From: Nitrososphaerota archaeon
Lineage (GTDB): Archaea; Thermoproteota; Nitrososphaeria; Nitrososphaerales; Gagatemarchaeaceae
Reading direction: 5' to 3'
Assembly (NCBI GenBank): GCA_003135575.1
Contig: PLCG01000068.1
Span: 89,882-114,900 of the forward strand
DNA length: 25,019 nucleotides
In this document: in pieces, positions 1-8,452 of the stretch
Position numbering within the stretch: position 1 is the first letter of the stretch
Layout of the letters: every line of letters starts with the position of its first letter
Translations under genes and position numbers: made by a program
Notes under the pieces: model-generated
What the model was told of the DNA's origin: nothing
Database searches by the model: none
Seen by the model: the letters and a program-made list of their open reading frames with translations, nothing else

Positions 1-539
1 AGAACGACTTGAACATTAACGAGCTCGTCTACCTCCCTCACCCGGGGTCGCACCGCGCCTCAGTGTGCTTCGTGGGATCGGGAGACCTGCTCCTGAGAGC
101 GAAGAACGCAAAGGCCGACGGGGTCATCGAGCCGGCCCAGCTCGAGAGCTACGCAGGCAACAAGAAGGAGGCGAAGAACCTCGCGAGGCAGTACGACTTT
201 TTCCTCGCAGACACCGCGCTGATGCCAAGGATCGGCAGGATCCTGGGCCAGTATCTCGGACCGAGGGGGAAGATCCCGCAACCCGTCCCGCCGAACGCCC
301 AGATCGAGAACATGATCAACAGGACGAGGAGTGCGGTCCGCGTCAGGAGCAGAGGGTCTCTCGGCGTGAGCGGCTTGGTCGGCGACAAGAAACTCCCCGA
401 CGCAGAGATTGCCGATAACATCCTGGCAGTCATCGAGGCCGTCAAGAAGAAGCTCCCCAACGGCGACAAGAACATCAGGACGGTGGCAGTAAAGACCACC
501 ATGGGGAAGCTCGCAAAGGCCAAGGTCGAAGAAAGTTGA
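1..539 (+). CDS. rpl1: Large ribosomal subunit protein uL1 (archaeal L1), 5' end cut off by the window edge
   Basis: Ribosomal protein L1 forms the L1 stalk near the E site of the 50S subunit and, in archaea, often represses its own mRNA. The visible 178 or so residues match the L1 core: the segment around NELVYLPHP, the central Rossmann-like domain, the highly conserved LMPRIGRILGQYLGPRGKIP stretch, and the C-terminal KTTMGKLAKAK. Archaeal L1 is usually about 215 residues, and the reading frame stays open to base 3, so the true start lies upstream of the window. The TTG at 9 is an internal Leu, not a start. The stop TGA (537-539) overlaps the next gene by 4 nt (TTGA), which indicates translational coupling to P0 in the usual L1-L10 operon. 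Confidence 0.95.
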   Translation, partial: NDLNINELVYLPHPGSHRASVCFVGSGDLLLRAKNAKADGVIEPAQLESYAGNKKEAKNLARQYDFFLADTALMPRIGRILGQYLGPRGKIPQPVPPNAQIENMINRTRSAVRVRSRGSLGVSGLVGDKKLPDAEIADNILAVIEAVKKKLPNGDKNIRTVAVKTTMGKLAKAKVEES

Positions 540-1447
540 GCCGGCAAGTCCAAGTCCACAAGCGAGAGCCCAGCGCCGAGAAAGTCGCGATGGTAGCGCG
601 CATCGCAAAGCTCTCGAAGGACTATCCCGTTCTAGCAGTTACACAGCTCTCGAAGGTCAGGTCAGCGCAGCTCATGGCCGTCAGGAAGGTCCTGAGAGGG
701 GAGGCGGAGATCGTCGTCGTCAAGAACAAGCTAGCGATACTAGGTCTGAAGAAATCTGGGATCAAGAACGCGGACGAGGTGTTGAAGCACCTCAAAGGGC
801 AGAACGCTCTGATATTCTCCAAGCTCGACCCGTTCAAGCTCTTCCTCATGCTGGAGAAGAACAGGGTCAACCTCGCCGCGAGGGCGGGGGACATCGCTCC
901 CACCAACATCGTCATCCCCGCCGGGAACACGGGGCAGCAGGCAGGACCGGTCCTCAGCGAGTTCAGGGAGGCGGGAATCATGACCAAGATAGAGGCCGGC
1001 AGCATCCAGGTAGTGAAGGACGCGATAGTCGCGACACCGGGAGCCGTGATCTCGCCGAAGCTTGCGAGCCTTCTCTCCAGGCTTGGGATAAAGCCCATAC
1101 GCGCGGGAATCGCTATAGCGCTAGCACTAGAGAACGGCCTCGTCTACGCGGCTGAGGCCGTCGCAATAGACCTCGAAAAGTACCGCGAGAGCCTCCTCCA
1201 GGGCTTCAGCTCTGCAAAGGCATTGGCAATCGAGATCGGATACGTGACGAAGGAGACCGCACCAGACGTCATCGCGAAGGCGTACAGGGAAGCGCTGGCG
1301 GTCGCCGTGGAGGCCGGAGAGATCACGCCCGAGAGCGCCCCGCTGATACTCGCCAAGGCCGAAGCCGAGGCCAACGCCGTTCTGACCAAGGCCAAAGAGA
1401 AGGGCTACGGTCAGGCCGCTGCAGCCGCTCCGGCCCCATCTGCTTAG
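536..1447 (+). CDS. rpl10: Large ribosomal subunit protein uL10 (acidic stalk protein P0)
   Basis: P0 anchors the L12/P1 dimers to the ribosome and forms the base of the GTPase-activating stalk. The 303-residue product has the N-terminal rRNA-binding domain (residues 1-110, with VAVTQLSKVRSAQLMAVRK), the archaeal/eukaryotic insertion domain (about 110-185, PAGNTGQQAGPVLSEF), and C-terminal helices that bind P1 (about 215-285, with repeated AxEAGxITPESAP-type segments). It starts at TTG 536 inside the stop of rpl1 (TTGA overlap). The odd point is the C-terminus: it ends in an Ala/Pro-rich AAAAAPAPSA and lacks the acidic EEALAGLxxLFG tail that many archaeal P0 proteins share with P1. The P1 in this window does carry that tail. 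No other frame just after the stop restores it. Confidence 0.95.
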   Translation: MSRQVQVHKREPSAEKVAMVARIAKLSKDYPVLAVTQLSKVRSAQLMAVRKVLRGEAEIVVVKNKLAILGLKKSGIKNADEVLKHLKGQNALIFSKLDPFKLFLMLEKNRVNLAARAGDIAPTNIVIPAGNTGQQAGPVLSEFREAGIMTKIEAGSIQVVKDAIVATPGAVISPKLASLLSRLGIKPIRAGIAIALALENGLVYAAEAVAIDLEKYRESLLQGFSSAKALAIEIGYVTKETAPDVIAKAYREALAVAVEAGEITPESAPLILAKAEAEANAVLTKAKEKGYGQAAAAAPAPSA

Positions 1448-1491
1448 TTAAGCACGCAAGCAGTCAAGCGGCTGAAGAAGCGATAAGAATT

Positions 1492-1520
1492 GGAGTTCCA
1501 TCTTGGCCCGGACCTCACGG
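1492..1520. terminator. Possible hairpin between convergent rpl10 and rpl12
   Basis: The 120-bp convergent gap contains an imperfect stem with CGGACC on one side and GGTCTG on the other, around a loop of about 8 nt (positions roughly 1508-1528 by hand reading, so the limits are approximate). No oligo-T run follows it, so a terminator role is only a guess. Nothing else was recognised in this gap. Confidence 0.2.
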
Positions 1521-1568
1521 TGGGTCTGAGGAAATGACCTTCGCGGTGCGAGGCTTTCGCTTTGGAGT

Positions 1569-1874
1569 CTAGCCGAAGAGCGAGGCGAGTCCTGCGAGCG
1601 CTTCTTCTTCCTTCTTCTCTTCTACCTTGGCCTTATCTTCAGTCTTCGCGGCTGCTGGTGCTGCGGCTGCCGGAGCGGCCGCTACCGCCATCGTCGCGGC
1701 GTTCTTGAGAGCCTCGTCGATGTTGATCTCGCTTAACGCTGAAGCAAGCGCCTTTACCTTGACCTGGTCTACGTCGACGCCGGCCGCCTTTACCACGCTC
1801 GTCAGGCCCGCCTCGTCGATTTTCTTCCCAGCCTTGTGAAGCACTAATGCAGCATACATGTAGGAGTCCGTCAT
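1569..1874 (-). CDS. rpl12: Large ribosomal subunit protein P1 (archaeal L12)
   Basis: P1 dimers bind P0 and recruit translation factors. The product has the helical dimerisation domain (MYAALVLHKAGKKIDEAGLTSVVKAAG), an Ala/Pro-rich hinge, and the diagnostic acidic tail ending EEEALAGLASLFG. An ATG at 1895 would add MARFDFE. However, the TATA box at 1907-1913 is only about 15 nt from that codon, and a start site about 26 nt downstream would fall near 1884, inside the extension. ATG 1874 gives a 101-residue protein beginning MTDSYMYAALVLH, which also fits the family's N-terminus. The gene points towards rpl10 instead of following it, so the usual L1-L10-L12 order is inverted for its last member. 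Confidence 0.93.
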   Translation of the reverse strand: MTDSYMYAALVLHKAGKKIDEAGLTSVVKAAGVDVDQVKVKALASALSEINIDEALKNAATMAVAAAPAAAAPAAAKTEDKAKVEEKKEEEALAGLASLFG

Positions 1875-1906
1875 TTCGAAATCAAAACGCGCCATCCATC
1901 TACCGC

Positions 1907-1913
1907 TTTTATA
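1907..1913 (-). promoter_or_regulatory. TATA box of rpl12
   Basis: Minus-strand CTATAAAAGC is a near-ideal archaeal TATA box. Its centre, about 1910, predicts transcription from about 1884, roughly 10 nt ahead of ATG 1874. This decides the start of rpl12. Confidence 0.75.
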
Positions 1914-1959
1914 GTTTTCGCGGAAGGAGGGGGTCCAGTAGCGTTATCTGTTTTGAGGG

Positions 1960-2430
1960 TTGCCCGCGGAGTCAGCCACAAGCTCATATCACACTGCCGA
2001 TTTCTCTGCCCACGTGAAGATACTCGCCGCGTCCCTACTTCTCTTGGTCCTAACCTTCACTTTCTTCGGACCTAGCGCCGAGGCACTTCCACCGTGCTCT
2101 GGGCCAGGTAATCAAGGTCATATCTCAAATTTTGGCGCATCTTCACTGCAAATGGCGAATGGCGGCGCCATGGTAGGGGTCACCTTTGCAAACAACGTTC
2201 AGGGCTGCAACTATTCTGGCATCGTGTTCTTGGTCGCGCACAACACGATTGGCCAGACCGTCTACATCTCCACCGCGACGGTCTTTTTGCCACCCAGCCA
2301 AAACGTGACTGTCTACCCATTCATCTTCGGCCTCCCTCCTGGCACCACGCTCAACTCGACAATCTTCATGACCACGTTCGGTGGGTCGCCCCTCTCGTTG
2401 AGCACCACATTCGTCTTTACCATCGTCTAG
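1960..2430 (+). CDS. Small secreted protein of unknown function with a signal peptide
   Basis: I do not recognise a family. The product has a hydrophobic segment at residues 19-36 (VKILAASLLLLVLTFTFF) followed by a signal-peptidase-like AEA site at 40-42, giving a mature protein of about 114 residues outside the cell. The mature part has two cysteines (46, 83), three N-glycosylation sequons (N84, N115, N132), and alternating beta-strand-like Thr/Val/Phe-rich segments ending SLSTTFVFTIV, which suggests a small beta-sandwich. TTG 1960 is the earliest possible start, because a stop codon lies in frame at 1954. GTG 2014 (V19) would begin directly at the signal peptide and is an equally reasonable start. 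The gene diverges from rpl12 and precedes alaS without an obvious link. Confidence 0.7.
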   Translation: MPAESATSSYHTADFSAHVKILAASLLLLVLTFTFFGPSAEALPPCSGPGNQGHISNFGASSLQMANGGAMVGVTFANNVQGCNYSGIVFLVAHNTIGQTVYISTATVFLPPSQNVTVYPFIFGLPPGTTLNSTIFMTTFGGSPLSLSTTFVFTIV

Positions 2431-2448
2431 GGCGCGATTCCCAAATCT

Positions 2449-2456
2449 GTTTATTA
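2449..2456 (+). promoter_or_regulatory. TATA-like box of alaS
   Basis: GTTTATTA centred near 2453 predicts transcription from about 2479, giving a leader of about 11 nt before ATG 2490. Confidence 0.5.
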
Positions 2457-2489
2457 CCTTCATGACGAGGCAGCGGAGCAGAGACCCAG

Positions 2490-5234
2490 ATGAAGAGCCC
2501 GAAGGAGATACTCCAGGAGAGGTTCTCCAACGAGTACGAGAAGTATTACCTCGTCGAGCTCTTCAAGAAGAAGGGCTTCTTGAGGAAAAAGTGCCCCAAC
2601 TGCGGCAAGCACTTTTGGACCCTGAGGCCTGACAGGAAGCTATGCGACGACTCGACCTGCTCGCCCTACACCTTCATCGGAGACCCGCCTACCAAGAAGA
2701 GGCTCGACTACATCCCCGCTTGGAAGACGGTCGAGAAGTTCTTTGTGAAGAACGGCCACACGAGCGTGGAGCGCTACCCCGTCGTGAGCAGGTGGAGGCC
2801 AGACCTCTTCTTCACGGTCGCCTCGATAGTCGACTTTCAGAGGATCGAGGCGGGCAAGGTAGTCTTCGAGCTCCCCTACAACCCGCTTGTCGTCCCGCAG
2901 ATGTGCCTGCGCTTCAATGACATCCTCAGCGTGGGGGTGAGCGGGAAGCACGGGACCTCGTTCTGCATGATCGGGCAGACGGCGGTGGCCAACAAGCAGG
3001 GCTACTGGAAGGACAAGTGCATCGACCTCGACTTTGAGCTCCTCACGAAGGAGTTCGGGATTCCCGAGGACGAGATTTCATTCATCGAGAGCGTGTGGGT
3101 CGGCGCAGGGGCGTTCGGCTACTCCCTCGAATATTTTGTGAGGGGGCTAGAACTCGGGAACGCCGTCTTCACCGCGTACGAGGGCGACCCATCGAGCTTC
3201 ACCGAGATGCCCGAGAAGGTCGTCGACATGGGGGCGGGCCTCGAGAGGCTTGCCTGGATGACGCAGGGCACCCCGACCTACTATGACGTCGCGTTCGCCC
3301 CGGTCCTGACGCAGATGAAGGAGCGCTGCGACATCCGCTATGACGAGGACCTCTTCGAGAGGTACTCCCGGCTGGCGGGAGCGATGAACCTCGACGAGTA
3401 CAAGACCCTCGCCGAGGCGAGGACGGTCATCGCCAAGAGCCTCAACGTCGAGCCGGAGGTCATCTCGAAGCAGCTAGGCCCAATCGAGGCCATGTACGCG
3501 ATAGCCGACCACACGAGGACCCTCCTCTTCGCGATAGCCGACGGCCTCCCCCCGAGCAACGTGGGAGGGGGATACAACCTGCGCGTCCTTTTCAGGAGGG
3601 CGCAGTCCTTCATCAACCAATATGGATGGAAGGTCGACCTCGGCGAGATAGTCAGCTGGCACATCGACCACCTCTCCAAGATGTACCCGGAGCTCGAGAC
3701 GCACCGGGATGACGTCGCCAAGGTGCTCGCGGTGGAGACCACCCGCTACGGGTCCTCGATGCAGCGCGTGTCGAGGACCATTGCCACGCTCGTCGCTTCG
3801 AAGAAGGAGCTGGGCATGGACGATCTCGTGAGGCTCTACGAGTCGGAGGGGATCACGCCCGAGCAGCTCGTCGAGGCCGGCGTCAAGGTCTCTGTGCCCG
3901 AGGACTTTTACCAGCGCGTGGTGGCGAAGCACGTCTCGCAGAAGCTGGAGCAGAAGAAGGGAGAGTTCGACATCACCGGCGTGCCCGACACCAAGCTGCT
4001 CTACTACGAGGACGGAGAGAAGTTCGACTTCGAGGCGAAGGTGCTCAAGGTCTATCCCGGCAACGTCGTGGCGCTCGACCAGACGGCCTTCTACCCCAGG
4101 GGAGGCGGACAGGAGCCCGACCACGGGACGCTCGAAGGGAGGGAGGTCGTGGACGTGGAGAAGATCGGCGCGGTCGTGATTCACAAGCTCGATGGCGACT
4201 CTCCGGCCGAGGGCTCGAGGGTCGTGGGGAAGGTGAACTCGACGAGGAGGCAGAAGATAAGGCGCATACACACCGCGACGCACCTGCTCAACGGCGCGTC
4301 CAGGCACGTGCTCGGCCCGTGGGTGTGGCAGCACTCGGCCTTCAAGGAGGAGGACTATGGGAGGCTCGACATCACGCACTTCGCCAAGCTCACCGACGAG
4401 GACGTAAAGAGGATCGAGGACAAGGCGAACGACATGGTCATGAAGGACTATCCGATTTTGGTCTCCTGGCTGCCCCGCAAGGAGGCCGAGGCCAAGTACG
4501 GGTTCAGGCTTTTCCAGGGCGGAGTCGTCCCCTCGAGGACGCTAAGGATAGTCAACATCGCCGACTGGGACGTGGAGGCCTGCGGAGGGACCCACACCAA
4601 CTCCACCGGCCAGGTCGGTTTCATCAAGGTCATGCGGACGGAGAGGATTCAGGACGGAGTGGAGAGGCTGGTCTTCGTCGCCGGCTACCCAGCCGTGGAC
4701 TACGTCCAGAAGATCGACTCGACCGTTGACCAGGTGTCGTCGCTCCTCAACACGCAGCGCGAGAACATCGTCAAGGTCCTCTCGGCGATGAAGCAGGAAC
4801 TGGACGAGACGACGAGGAGGGAGAAGCTCCTCGGCGAGAAGCTGATCGAGGCCTCCATTCCTAAGCTCATCTCCTCGGCCACTGTCTTGAAGGGCGCGAA
4901 GGGCAAGGCAATGCTTTATGTCTCCCTTGACGTAGACGTTGGCGAAGAACTGATTGTTAGCCAGGGCCAGAAGCTAGTCAAGGAAGAACCCTCCCTAGTG
5001 TGCGTCAGCCTAGCGCCCCGCGGCAACTCGACGAGACTGATATGTTTCGTCGGGCCGAAGGCGAGGGAGGCCGGCGTCGCAGCCGACGCCCTAGTCAAGG
5101 AGCTAGCAAAGGCCGCCGGTGGCTCGGGAGGAGGTACCAAGGAGTTCGCCATGGGGGGCGGCCCGAAGCCTATCGAGCTCGGCGCAGCAAAGGCCCTTCT
5201 TACCAAAACAATCACTGGGGCACTCGGGAGTTAG
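2490..5234 (+). CDS. alaS: Alanyl-tRNA synthetase (archaeal type)
   Basis: The enzyme charges tRNA-Ala with alanine and hydrolyses mischarged Ser/Gly-tRNA-Ala. The 914-residue length fits archaeal AlaRS. The N-terminal zinc-like module C35-C38-C52-C57 (KKCPNCG...CDDSTC) is typical of the archaeal form. The class II catalytic domain follows (for example SVGVSGKHGTSF and the motif 3 region DMGAGLERLAW). The editing domain includes FYPRGGGQEP, the H594xxxH598 motif (HTATH) and C698xxxH702 (CGGTH), and all four zinc ligands are present. A C-terminal oligomerisation domain ends in a glycine-rich segment (GGSGGGTKEFAMGGGPKPIE). leuS starts 9 bp after the stop, so the two synthetase genes are probably co-transcribed. 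A stand-alone editing paralogue (AlaX) lies at 11726-12424. Confidence 0.97.
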   Translation: MKSPKEILQERFSNEYEKYYLVELFKKKGFLRKKCPNCGKHFWTLRPDRKLCDDSTCSPYTFIGDPPTKKRLDYIPAWKTVEKFFVKNGHTSVERYPVVSRWRPDLFFTVASIVDFQRIEAGKVVFELPYNPLVVPQMCLRFNDILSVGVSGKHGTSFCMIGQTAVANKQGYWKDKCIDLDFELLTKEFGIPEDEISFIESVWVGAGAFGYSLEYFVRGLELGNAVFTAYEGDPSSFTEMPEKVVDMGAGLERLAWMTQGTPTYYDVAFAPVLTQMKERCDIRYDEDLFERYSRLAGAMNLDEYKTLAEARTVIAKSLNVEPEVISKQLGPIEAMYAIADHTRTLLFAIADGLPPSNVGGGYNLRVLFRRAQSFINQYGWKVDLGEIVSWHIDHLSKMYPELETHRDDVAKVLAVETTRYGSSMQRVSRTIATLVASKKELGMDDLVRLYESEGITPEQLVEAGVKVSVPEDFYQRVVAKHVSQKLEQKKGEFDITGVPDTKLLYYEDGEKFDFEAKVLKVYPGNVVALDQTAFYPRGGGQEPDHGTLEGREVVDVEKIGAVVIHKLDGDSPAEGSRVVGKVNSTRRQKIRRIHTATHLLNGASRHVLGPWVWQHSAFKEEDYGRLDITHFAKLTDEDVKRIEDKANDMVMKDYPILVSWLPRKEAEAKYGFRLFQGGVVPSRTLRIVNIADWDVEACGGTHTNSTGQVGFIKVMRTERIQDGVERLVFVAGYPAVDYVQKIDSTVDQVSSLLNTQRENIVKVLSAMKQELDETTRREKLLGEKLIEASIPKLISSATVLKGAKGKAMLYVSLDVDVGEELIVSQGQKLVKEEPSLVCVSLAPRGNSTRLICFVGPKAREAGVAADALVKELAKAAGGSGGGTKEFAMGGGPKPIELGAAKALLTKTITGALGS

Positions 5235-5243
5235 AGCGAGGCC

Positions 5244-8084
5244 TTGGCGCAATACGAGAAGTACTGGCTCAAGGTATGGAATGACAAGCGCATCTTCGAG
5301 TCGGAGGCGGTCCCGGGCAGGAAAAAGGCGTTCGTCACCTTCCCGTTCCCCTACATGAACGGGCCTCTCCACATAGGGCACTGCTTCACGGCGACGCGCG
5401 TCGACATCTACGCCCGCTTCAAGAGGATGCAGGGATACAACGTGCTCTTCCCCTGGGCCTGGCACTGGACCGGCGAGAGCATCCCAGGGATGAGCTACCG
5501 CCTCTCTCTCGGCGACGAAGGAGTGCGCAAGGCCTTCCTAGAGATCGACGGTGTCCCCGAGAGTGAGGTGGAGCGGTTCGTCGACCCGGAATACCTCGCT
5601 TCCTACTACACCCGGGTGAGCCGCGAGGCCGTAAAGGACACGGGCTTCTCCGTCGACTGGAGGCGCGAGTTCCGGACCGTCGACCCCGCCTTCAAGAAGT
5701 TCATCGACTGGCAATACCTCAGGCTGCGAGAGCTGGGCTACGTCGTCCAGGGGACGCACCCGGTCGTCTGGTGCCCGCACGACGAGAGCCCCACGGGCGA
5801 CCACGACAGAATGGAGGGAGAGGGCGTCTCCCCAGAGGAGTTCAACCTGCTCAAGTTCGAGGTCGAGGGCGGGAAGAAGAGGTGGCTGGTAGCGGGCACA
5901 CTCCGCCCGGAGACCATCTTCGGGGCGACCAACGTCTGGGTGCACCCGGAGGGGAAATACGTCGAGGCAAACGTCGACGGGGAGGCGTGGGTGGTCAGCC
6001 AATCCGCGGTCACGAAGCTTTCGGAGCAGCTCCATGACGCGAAGATCACGGACGAGTTCAAGGGCTCGGACCTCGTGGGCCTGAAGGTCAAAGCACCCAT
6101 CACAGGGAAGAGCCTGCCGGTGCTTCCCGCGACCTTCGTCGACACGGAGATCGTCACGGGAGTGGTCTACAGCGTCCCCGCTCACGCGCCATACGACTAC
6201 ATGGGCCTCTTGGACTTGCAGGAGGGAAGGGCGAAGGCGCCTCCTGCTGCGGTGTTGCTCGCAAAGGAGCTTAAGCCGATTTCCCTGATCTCGATCAAGG
6301 GATACTCAGACATCCCCGCGGAGGACGAGGTCAAGAAGCGCGGCATCAAAGACTCGAACGACCCCAAGCTCGAGGACGCAACGGCGGAGCTCTACAAGGC
6401 GGAGTTCCATCGCGGCGTGATGAAGGAGAACACGGACCGCTTCAAGGGGATGAAGGTCAGCGACGCAAAGGAGAAGGTCATCGAGGAGATGAAACGCAAG
6501 AACCTGCTCTCCATCATGCAAGAGCTGCCAGAGAGGGTGGTATGCAAGTGCGGCACGAGGTGCTACGTGAAGATACTCGAGAACCAGTGGTTCCTGAACT
6601 ACTCCGACCCGGCATGGAAGGAACTCACTAAGACGGTCATCAGGGCTGCGAACGTCTACCCTGAGCAGTCGCTCGAGTGGTATTTCTCGACGATCGACTG
6701 GCTGCGCAACTGGCCCTGCGCTAGGAAGTCGGGGATGGGGACTAAGCTCCCGTGGGACAAGGAATGGATAGTGGAGACACTCTCGGACTCGACCATCTAC
6801 ATGGCCTTCTACACCATCTGCCAGTTCGTCAACGGGGAGAAGCTCCAGTTCGGCCAGCTGCTCCCCGAGGTCTTCGACTACCTGCTCATGGGGAAGGGCT
6901 CGGATGCGCACGTCTCGAAGCTCTCTGGCATAGAAATGAAGGTCCTGAAGGCGATGAGGAACGAGTTCCTCTACTGGTATCCAGTCGACATGAGGAACTC
7001 CGCGAAGGAGCTCATCCCCAACCACCTCACCTTCTACGCTTTCCACCACGCGGCGCTCTTCGAGCAGAAGCACTGGCCACGGGGGTTCAGCGTCAACGGG
7101 ATGATCCAGATCGAGGGCCAGAAGATGAGCAAGTCGAGGAACGTCTTCATCACCTGGAGGCACGCGCTCGAGCAATATGGGGCGGACGGGCTTCGCGCCA
7201 CGCTCGCCCTCGCGGCGGACGGGATGGACGACGCCGACTGGAAGGCCAAGAACGCCGAGGACATCAGCTCGAAGATAGACTCCCTCTTCCCCTTCATCGA
7301 GAAGGGGCTCGCGAACTCGACGGAGAGGGAGAAGGAGCTCTCAGACCGCTGGCTCCTATCCGTCGTCCACGGCCGCATAGACGTGGTCACGAAATCTCTC
7401 GAGGAGATGAAGATCAGAAAGGCGCTCTCGGTGGCCCTCCTAGACGTCTGGAACGACATCCGCTGGTACCTGAGGAGGGCGGAGAAGCCGAGATACGAGA
7501 CGCTCAAGATGGTCTTCGAGACGTGGATTCGGCTCGTCGCGCCGTTCATCCCCTTCACTTCGGAGGAGCTCAACAGCAAGATGGGCAACAAGGGCCTGAT
7601 CACGACCGCGGACTGGCCTTCTGTGGTGGACTTCCCCCTCGACGAGGCCGCCGAGGTCTCGGAGCTGCTCGTCGCCAAGGTGATCGAGGACGCGAGGAAC
7701 CTGCTGAAGATAATCAAGGAGCAGAAGAAGCGACTGACTATCTACGTCTCGTCGGACGTCGCCTCGGAGTACTTCCGCGAGCTTGCGAAGAGCGAGAAGG
7801 GCGGCTCAGACCGGGGCGAGGTCATAAGGAAGTTCGCCTCCTCGGGCATAAAGCCAGAGAGGGTGATCAAGCTGCAATACGAGCTCGGCGAGGAGCTGGT
7901 CCGGAGGATTTCCGCACTCGGGAGATTCGACGAGTTCGCCGTCCTCAGCAGTGCGGCGCCCTTCCTCTCGAACGAGATCGGGATCGAGGTCAGAGTCTTC
8001 AAGGCCGGCGACAAGAAGACCGAGGACCCTGCCAACAAGGCGAAGGATGCGCTTCCGTTCAAGCCATCATTCTATCTCGAGTGA
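5244..8084 (+). CDS. leuS: Leucyl-tRNA synthetase (archaeal/eukaryotic-type class I)
   Basis: The enzyme charges tRNA-Leu in the cytoplasm. The 946-residue protein carries the class I HIGH motif at 43-46 (PYMNGPLHIGH) and the KMSKS motif at 627-631 (GQKMSKSRN). The CP1 editing domain contains the conserved TLRPETIFGATNVWVHP threonine-rich segment and the VPAHAPYD segment. A cysteine cluster (CKCGTRC) sits before the WFLNYSD catalytic strand, and an anticodon-binding helical domain plus a C-terminal tail follow. The start is TTG 5244, 9 bp after the alaS stop, with a weak purine-rich GAGCGAGG just upstream. The protein begins AQYEKYWLKVWND, as expected close to the N-terminus in this family. 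It is probably in one transcript with alaS. Confidence 0.97.
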   Translation: MAQYEKYWLKVWNDKRIFESEAVPGRKKAFVTFPFPYMNGPLHIGHCFTATRVDIYARFKRMQGYNVLFPWAWHWTGESIPGMSYRLSLGDEGVRKAFLEIDGVPESEVERFVDPEYLASYYTRVSREAVKDTGFSVDWRREFRTVDPAFKKFIDWQYLRLRELGYVVQGTHPVVWCPHDESPTGDHDRMEGEGVSPEEFNLLKFEVEGGKKRWLVAGTLRPETIFGATNVWVHPEGKYVEANVDGEAWVVSQSAVTKLSEQLHDAKITDEFKGSDLVGLKVKAPITGKSLPVLPATFVDTEIVTGVVYSVPAHAPYDYMGLLDLQEGRAKAPPAAVLLAKELKPISLISIKGYSDIPAEDEVKKRGIKDSNDPKLEDATAELYKAEFHRGVMKENTDRFKGMKVSDAKEKVIEEMKRKNLLSIMQELPERVVCKCGTRCYVKILENQWFLNYSDPAWKELTKTVIRAANVYPEQSLEWYFSTIDWLRNWPCARKSGMGTKLPWDKEWIVETLSDSTIYMAFYTICQFVNGEKLQFGQLLPEVFDYLLMGKGSDAHVSKLSGIEMKVLKAMRNEFLYWYPVDMRNSAKELIPNHLTFYAFHHAALFEQKHWPRGFSVNGMIQIEGQKMSKSRNVFITWRHALEQYGADGLRATLALAADGMDDADWKAKNAEDISSKIDSLFPFIEKGLANSTEREKELSDRWLLSVVHGRIDVVTKSLEEMKIRKALSVALLDVWNDIRWYLRRAEKPRYETLKMVFETWIRLVAPFIPFTSEELNSKMGNKGLITTADWPSVVDFPLDEAAEVSELLVAKVIEDARNLLKIIKEQKKRLTIYVSSDVASEYFRELAKSEKGGSDRGEVIRKFASSGIKPERVIKLQYELGEELVRRISALGRFDEFAVLSSAAPFLSNEIGIEVRVFKAGDKKTEDPANKAKDALPFKPSFYLE

Positions 8085-8123
8085 AAGACTGCCATCAGAA
8101 AAAAGAGGAGAGGAGGTGAGGCG

Positions 8124-8137
8124 CGGACCCCGGTCCG
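8124..8137. terminator. Hairpin between convergent leuS and the DUF5679 gene
   Basis: A perfect 6-bp inverted repeat, CGGACC-CC-GGTCCG, lies in the 56-bp convergent gap, 40 bp after leuS and 3 bp after the opposing stop. It could slow or end transcription from either side. No long T run accompanies it. Confidence 0.3.
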
Positions 8138-8140
8138 GAC

Positions 8141-8284
8141 TCAACCACCGATTTTGAATATTTTGGTCCCGCAGACCGGGCAGGTACCCTGCGTCGCCTT
8201 CCGCCCGTTCTTCATTACGATGCTCTTAGGGTCCTTCATTTCCCTCTTCGCTTTGCATTTCACACAGTATCCGCTTGTCGCCAT
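8141..8284 (-). CDS. 47-residue zinc-ribbon protein, DUF5679 family
   Basis: This is a tiny protein with two CxxC knuckles, C7-C10 (YCVKCKAKREM) and C35-C38 (GTCPVCGTKIFKIG), separated by a conserved KxPKSIVMKNGRKATQG segment, which I recognise as the DUF5679 pattern. It probably binds one zinc ion. The function is unknown; small archaeal zinc ribbons of this kind are often linked to RNA or the ribosome, but nothing here shows that. The frame is open up to 8350, but the TATA box at 8318-8325 predicts transcription from about 8295. That rules out the longer version and selects ATG 8284. The gene is convergent with leuS and divergent from the glycosyltransferase. Confidence 0.88.
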   Translation of the reverse strand: MATSGYCVKCKAKREMKDPKSIVMKNGRKATQGTCPVCGTKIFKIGG

Positions 8285-8316
8285 TTTGATTTGCCTATGG
8301 CCAGCTCGATCAAATC

Positions 8317-8325
8317 CGTATAAAG
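8317..8325 (-). promoter_or_regulatory. TATA box of the DUF5679 gene
   Basis: Minus-strand GCTTTATACG, centred near 8321, lies about 37 nt before ATG 8284. The predicted transcript start is about 8295, giving a leader of about 10 nt. Confidence 0.65.
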
Positions 8326-8401
8326 CGAGCCAGTCCAACACGCTTCGCACGCCGGTCCACCAGATTAGACAACGACTTGGGCGTGGCAGGAAGAACCCGG
8401 A

Positions 8402-8411
8402 GCTTAATTAC
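8402..8411 (+). promoter_or_regulatory. TATA-like box of the glycosyltransferase gene
   Basis: CTTAATTACG centred near 8407 predicts a transcript start near 8433, 20 nt before GTG 8453. With the opposite TATA box at 8317-8325 it makes a divergent promoter region of 168 bp. Confidence 0.4.
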
Positions 8412-8452
8412 GGAGTCCTCTTCCGGAGTCAGTTCGTGAGCTGTCGCTGCCA

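Noticed and set aside
9..539. TTG at 9 as the start of rpl1
   Set aside because: The frame is open to the window edge and the protein would lack about 40 N-terminal residues normal for L1; the codon is an internal Leu.
3474..4379. A 301-residue open frame antisense to alaS
   Set aside because: Low-complexity His/Leu/Val/Arg composition, no domain, no promoter or Shine-Dalgarno; a shadow of the alaS codons.
6752..8119. A 455-residue open frame on the plus strand overlapping leuS
   Set aside because: It lies in another frame of leuS, is full of Arg/Gly/Pro as expected for an off-frame of GC-rich DNA, and has no recognisable motif; leuS is certain.
8285..8350. N-terminal extension of the DUF5679 protein to 8350
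   Set aside because: The TATA box at 8317-8325 lies inside the extension, and the 47-residue version alone matches the family.
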